A stretch of DNA of 64,000 bases. Source: Stentor coeruleus (taxonomy: Eukaryota; Ciliophora; Heterotrichea; Heterotrichida; Stentoridae). The stretch is taken from contig MPUH01000304.1 in assembly GCA_001970955.1 (NCBI GenBank), positions 1 to 64,000 on the forward strand, written 5' to 3'. The notes under the pieces were generated by a model. The model saw only the letters and a list, made by a program, of their open reading frames with translations. It had not been told where the DNA came from and did not search any database. Position numbers and translations under genes: made by a program. This document shows positions 61,556 to 64,000 of the stretch, one piece after another; positions within the stretch are counted from its first letter, which is position 1, and each line of letters begins with the position of its first letter.

Positions 61556-63031
61556 TTAAGCTCGCTCGATATAATCCATTTTATGCATCTGACTTTCCTT
61601 CTTATCAACCATCTGTTTTTTCAGCTCATCCGAATAAATCTTATAAATCGGTTCTCTTTTTTGCTTCTCCTCAGTTGTAACTTTATCAAACTCCTCACAA
61701 TCTTTCTTCCATATCATTGCTTGCTTTACCTGCATATCTTTTTCCTTTTTCCTTCTAGCTTCCTTTTCTTTCATCTGTATTTCTAATATTTTCCTCATTT
61801 TCGCTTCCTTTCTTTCATCTGTATTTCTAATATTTTCCTCATTTGCGCTTTCTGAATTTTATCCCTTTCTTTAAGCCTTTGTTACTCATTTTCATCATAA
61901 TCTAAAGTTAGATGATAATAGTCCATAAGCCTTTGATCTTCTTCCATATTTGCATCTTTTTGTTGTTTCAATATAACTTCCCCCATATTATTCATATAGC
62001 TTTGTATCCTTTCTTCTCTTTTTTTTATTTCATTTATTCTATCATCTTCAATTTTATCTAGGATTCTCTCATGAGCTCTTTGCATGTTTATATCCTCTTG
62101 TCGTTCTTGAGCTTCTTTTTCTTTTTGCTTGATTCTGTTCTTCATGTTTTCATAAAGCATTTGTCTTCTTTGTACCATTTCCTCATATTTTTTTTCCAAA
62201 ATGTTTTATAATAAATCCTTATTATTATGATTTTTTTATGATTTTGAACTTTGCAGCTTCTCTTTTATCGAATTCTTTAAGATTTGAGTCTTGGGTTTCA
62301 ATGTATTGCTGAAGTTCCATTTTGTCTTGTTCTTGCTTTCTGTGCTTTTCTTCGATTTGTCTGTCTAGTTCGACTTTTAATGCTTTTTTGTTGTTGTTTG
62401 AGTCTTTCCTGCCTACGAACTACTTCTTGACGATAAAGAGCTTGTTTATATTCCATGATTACAGCCCATTCATCTTTATCTGAAGGGAGGATTTCTGAGG
62501 AAATATGCGAGTTTACATCAAATTGGCTTCCTGCATCTTGAGCTTTAGAATTTTCAGAAAGTTTAGAAGCCCCAGACATGTAAGATACTGACTTCTCAGA
62601 CTTTTGGGGGTTTAACTGAAGCTAATTGACTTGCCCCAGTCTTTACAGAAATCCTCGACATATAAGATTCACATAAAAATAACTTTTCACATAATTTATA
62701 AATGATTTTATATAAAAACACTTGGAGCTACACTAGTCCCTTCATTGATTCTCTGATCTAATTTACGTAAGTTATCTTCAGTTAAAGGCATTCCATTTAA
62801 AGCGTTCTCAACTTCTTTTTCTATGAATGACGGACGCCTACGGTTACCGTATTTTTCTAGGAATTTTGTCACTAGTCTACCTTTAAGGTCTTCGCGGTGT
62901 TTAAGTTTTAGGAGTTTTTCTCTTCGAGCTTCAGACATCCCTGATGAGACACTTTTTTTGAGCCTGCTACAGACATTTTGCCAATTATTATGAAAGTGAA
63001 AATTTAAGTGTCTAAAAATCATCTTCCTCAT
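61556..63031 (-). pseudogene. Interrupted coiled-coil ciliary-type gene (trichoplein/TPH-like)
   Basis: Consecutive minus-strand fragments read as one long charged helical protein. The start is MSEARREKLLKLKHREDL (possibly from 63031 or 62932), through LVTKFLEKYGNRRRPSFIE and LTEDNLRKLDQRINEG. Next come ISVKTGASQLASV and SEKSVSYMSGASKL; then PSDKDEWAVIMEYKQALYRQ with LKVELDRQIEEKHRKQEQDK and KEFDKREAAKFK; then KKYEEMVQRRQMLYENMKNR through DYYHLTLDYDENE; then RLKERDKIQKAQMRKILEIQ and QAMIWKKDCEEFDKVTTEEK, ending MHKMDYIERA. Frame changes sit near 62610 and 62400 (homopolymers), in-frame TAA codons at ~62215 and ~61890, plus a 33-bp tandem copy at 61770-61835. Either a young pseudogene or a poorly assembled gene. 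The composition resembles TPH-domain axonemal proteins (CFAP45/CFAP53/TCHP group). Confidence 0.65.
61770..61840. repeat. Short tandem copy, ~33 bp, no N
   Basis: The sequence CTTTCATCTGTATTTCTAAT...CCTCATTT occurs at about 61768-61800 and again at 61809-61841. It breaks the reading frame of the coiled-coil gene. It may be a real slip duplication or another misjoined overlap lacking the N. Confidence 0.7.
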
Positions 63032-63303
63032 TAATAATCTATAAAAAATCTATTAGCTAAAATTAAATATAAATTTTCCGGCTACAGACATTTTGCCAAT
63101 TATTATGAAAGTGAAAATTTAAGTGTCTAAAAATCATCTTCCTCATTAATAATCTATAAAAAATCTATTAGCTAAAATTAAATATAAAATTTCCTTTTTC
63201 TTAACTTCATATTTCATTGCTCTAGCAAAATACTCTTAGATAAAATTAAATATAAAACTTACTTTTTCTTAACCGCATATTTCATTGCTCTAGCAAAATA
63301 CTT
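62954..63303. repeat. Local duplications at the junction of two genes
   Basis: A ~108-bp segment (GGCTACAGACATTTTGCC... in the second copy) occurs at ~62966-63072 and ~63081-63190. It includes the ATG region of the coiled-coil gene. Separately the 3' end of the partial gene (TTTCATTGCTCTAGCAAAATACT) occurs at ~63217-63237 and ~63279-63301, within copies of ~47 bp differing at several sites. No N is present, and the copies differ enough in the second pair to be a genuine duplication. Confidence 0.75.
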
Positions 63304-64000
63304 AGACGTAGACTTCAAAAAAATATCCATTTTTTTGCTTTCTTGTTTCTGTACCGACACACTAAGCTCATTTGCTCTTTTTAATATCTTTCCCGGTATT
63401 TCCTGACTTAAATTATGCGATTTCGACTTATTCAACGTTTGATATAATTCTTCATCACTACTTTTTTCATCAATCAAATCACTAAGCCCATACTCATCTT
63501 TAATAGTCTGATTTGGCAGAATATTTCTCACAAATGATCCAATTTTTACTGATTTTTTCAATACACTTAATTGTTCTGAACTTTTTTCTAATGGTAAAGG
63601 TCTTGATTTCATAATAGTTTTATCCAAAGCTTTTGAAAGCTTCCATTGCTCGACATTTTGCTTGATTTTTTCAAGTTTTTTAGGGCGAAATTTATACTTT
63701 TTAGATATATCATTTGGAGGTATGCGGGATTCTTGGACGCCAAAGTGAGGAGCTCCGACAAGCTTTTTACGAAATTCTTTGGTGTCGTCAAATTGCATGA
63801 TTTCATAGAATTTTAGGGTTTTTTCTTGGATATTGAGCTTGCGGAAATCGGTATTGTTTTGCTTATCATAATCATCATCAAAGAAAATTTCTGTTATATC
63901 TTTGATGGCTTGGAAAAAATGGTTAAGCTTCATTACTTTGAGGAAATCTGAATTTTTGCGGTAAATTTCTTGGATTGCTTGGACTTGTTCAGAGATTTTT
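63259..64000 (-). CDS. Partial gene at window edge, basic hypothetical protein
   Basis: The minus-strand frame is open to base 64000 (about 22 further codons upstream of the first Met in view: SEQVQAIQEIYRKNSDFLKV), so the 5' end lies outside the window. The visible ~246 residues are Lys-rich. They include EIFFDDDYDKQNN, a possible conserved block FRKKLVGAPHFGVQESRIPP, KKYKFRPKKLEKIKQNVEQW and a C-terminal helix TSKYFARAMKYAVKKK. No transmembrane or catalytic motif. Its 3' end is partly copied just downstream (63191-63240). Stop is TAA/TAG-type at 63259. Function unknown; the basic Ser-rich character would fit a cytoskeletal or cilium-associated protein, but that is a guess. Confidence 0.7.
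   Translation of the reverse strand, partial: KISEQVQAIQEIYRKNSDFLKVMKLNHFFQAIKDITEIFFDDDYDKQNNTDFRKLNIQEKTLKFYEIMQFDDTKEFRKKLVGAPHFGVQESRIPPNDISKKYKFRPKKLEKIKQNVEQWKLSKALDKTIMKSRPLPLEKSSEQLSVLKKSVKIGSFVRNILPNQTIKDEYGLSDLIDEKSSDEELYQTLNKSKSHNLSQEIPGKILKRANELSVSVQKQESKKMDIFLKSTSKYFARAMKYAVKKK

Noticed and set aside
1-64000. Transposons, virus-like elements, CRISPR arrays, rRNA
   Set aside because: No transposase, integrase, reverse transcriptase or capsid-like sequence, no regular spacer arrays and no rRNA blocks were seen.

Overview
The window looks like macronuclear DNA of a heterotrich ciliate, most likely Stentor or a close relative. It is AT-rich, densely packed and eukaryotic. Every intron I can demonstrate is exactly 15 nt (GT...YANNTAG with A at position 10), a known hallmark of Stentor and Blepharisma. 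TAA, TAG and TGA all end genes with good family matches or clear coding character (TGA for the genes ending at 13611 and 30775), and no conserved domain needs TGA read as Trp. That favours the standard code of Stentor over the Blepharisma code. No mobile element, virus-like element, CRISPR, rRNA or tRNA was recognised.

Layout. 0.6-6 kb: a protein with endocytic sorting motifs, an AGC-type kinase with one intron, an acylated MORN protein, and a CCDC81-like ciliary or centriolar protein. 6.2-12.1 kb: one very large gene combining a GBP/VLIG-like GTPase, a Cys/His-rich region and a C-terminal VWA domain. 13.6-16.7 kb: a small coiled-coil/Cys protein, a secreted protein, and a CFAP73/CCDC42-type axonemal protein. 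18-22.6 kb: VPS15 and ATG5 head to head, 84 bp apart. 23.4-33.3 kb: a 2205-aa kinesin-12 (KIF15-like), a coiled-coil protein, and an Unkempt-like CCCH/RING protein, all on the minus strand. 33.6-40.7 kb: a second acylated MORN protein with an IQ motif, three genes of unknown function, and ribosomal protein uS5 (RPS2). 41.6-43 kb: a decayed PH plus papain-like peptidase gene. 43.3-47.1 kb: a TRANK1-like SF1 helicase with a C-terminal TPR region. 47.35-53.74 kb: one secreted/membrane repeat protein whose 15-nt introns fall at the repeat boundaries. 55.4-58.5 kb: indoleamine 2,3-dioxygenase, a small Ser/Lys-rich protein, and a DadA-like FAD oxidoreductase. 58.9-60.9 kb: a decayed 7TM receptor tail to tail with an intact cAMP-receptor-like 7TM gene. 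61.5-63 kb: a coiled-coil (TPH-like) ciliary gene with many interruptions. 63.2 kb to the edge: a partial gene.

Functional themes are cilia and cytoskeleton (CCDC81, CFAP73, TPH-like, kinesin-12, MORN proteins), autophagy and PI3K (VPS15/ATG5), signalling (kinase, 7TM receptor) and tryptophan or amino-acid oxidation (IDO, DadA-like). Eight single N characters are each flanked by 33-149 bp near-identical direct copies. These are most simply unmerged contig ends. They falsely duplicate parts of VPS15 and the repeat protein and interrupt the large GTPase.
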